Of a stretch of DNA of 39,053 nucleotides, positions 38,941-39,053 are shown in pieces. The DNA lies in assembly GCA_032586195.1 (NCBI GenBank), contig JAWHQP010000015.1:1-39053 (forward strand). The letters run 5' to 3'. The notes below the pieces were generated by a model. It ran no database searches. It was not told where the DNA came from and was given only the letters and a program-made list of their open reading frames with translations. The DNA is from JAWHQP01 sp032586195 (GTDB taxonomy: Bacteria; Pseudomonadota; Gammaproteobacteria; Enterobacterales; Pasteurellaceae). How positions within the stretch are numbered: position 1 is the stretch's first letter; each line of letters begins with the position of its first letter. Made by a program: the position numbers and the translations under genes.

Positions 38941-39053
38941 TTTTTCACATACTGTAACAGCTTTTCAATTTATCTATCCCACTTCTTCAAGGATTATCCC
39001 CCTAAGTCCCATTTATGTCGCTTAGACTATATTATTTATATCACTATGGATCA
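38941..39053. other. right phage terminus with candidate transposase-binding sequences
   Basis: Ends in ATCA. ATTTATGTCGC at 39011-39021 is, read inward from the end, GCGACATAAAT at offset 33-43, matching the left end. CACATACTGTAAC (38946-38958) and AATTTATCT (38967-38975) recur from the left terminus. No gene is present from 38918 to the end. Confidence 0.7.

Noticed and set aside
1..39053. Tyrosine integrase or attP core
   Set aside because: No integrase gene is present; the DDE transposase and MuB-like ATPase account for integration.
1..39053. CRISPR array or tRNA gene
   Set aside because: No regularly spaced repeat set and no tRNA-like cloverleaf were seen by eye; the only tandem repeat is the 21-bp unit in the adhesin.

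Overview
The window reads as one complete transposable (Mu-like) phage or prophage, about 39 kb, from a member of the Pasteurellaceae. The first bases are TGAT and the last are ATCA, as expected for transposable-phage ends. A GCGnnATAAAT motif sits at exactly the same distance (bases 33-43) from both ends, so the window borders probably are the phage ends. The host assignment rests on 13 perfect copies of the Haemophilus-type DNA uptake sequence AAGTGCGGT (either strand), against about 0.3 expected by chance.

Layout. The late genes run leftward (minus strand) from about 26.9 kb to 2.9 kb: holin, transglycosylase endolysin, Rz/Rz1 spanins, gp25/gp26-like proteins, small and large terminase (gp27/gp28), DUF935 portal (gp29), MuF protein with a C-terminal nuclease-like domain, gpG-like morphogenesis protein, protease with nested scaffold, DUF2190 decoration protein, major capsid, DUF1320 connector, tail terminator, tail tube, frameshifted tail chaperone, tape measure, two paralogous tail proteins, distal tail proteins and a J-like tip protein. 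There is no contractile sheath, so the particle is a Mu-type head on a long flexible tail (D3112/B3-type siphophage). The far left (0.2-2.8 kb) holds five small cargo genes that I cannot name and one frameshifted gene.

A lysogeny block (27.4-29.0 kb, minus strand) holds a HTH repressor, a two-helix membrane protein and a coiled-coil/zinc protein. It diverges from the early operon at a clear promoter whose spacer is a palindromic operator. The early operon runs rightward to 38.9 kb: Ner-like regulator, winged-helix protein, DDE transposase (MuA), ATPase (MuB), Gam, several very small genes, GemA and Mor, closing at an intrinsic terminator about 140 bp from the right end. Between Gam and GemA lies an unusual insert: a PerC/ANR-like regulator, a complete YadA-like trimeric autotransporter adhesin, an AT-rich unknown gene and a DUF551 gene.

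How it works: the repressor blocks the early promoter in the lysogen. After derepression MuA/MuB replicate the phage by transposition, Gam protects DNA ends, and Mor, made last, is expected to activate the leftward late genes. Most noteworthy are the adhesin cassette, the five-gene left-end module, the -1 frameshift site in the tail chaperone gene, the nested scaffold start, the central palindrome where Mu has its strong gyrase site, and a motif shared by the repressor and its membrane-protein neighbour.
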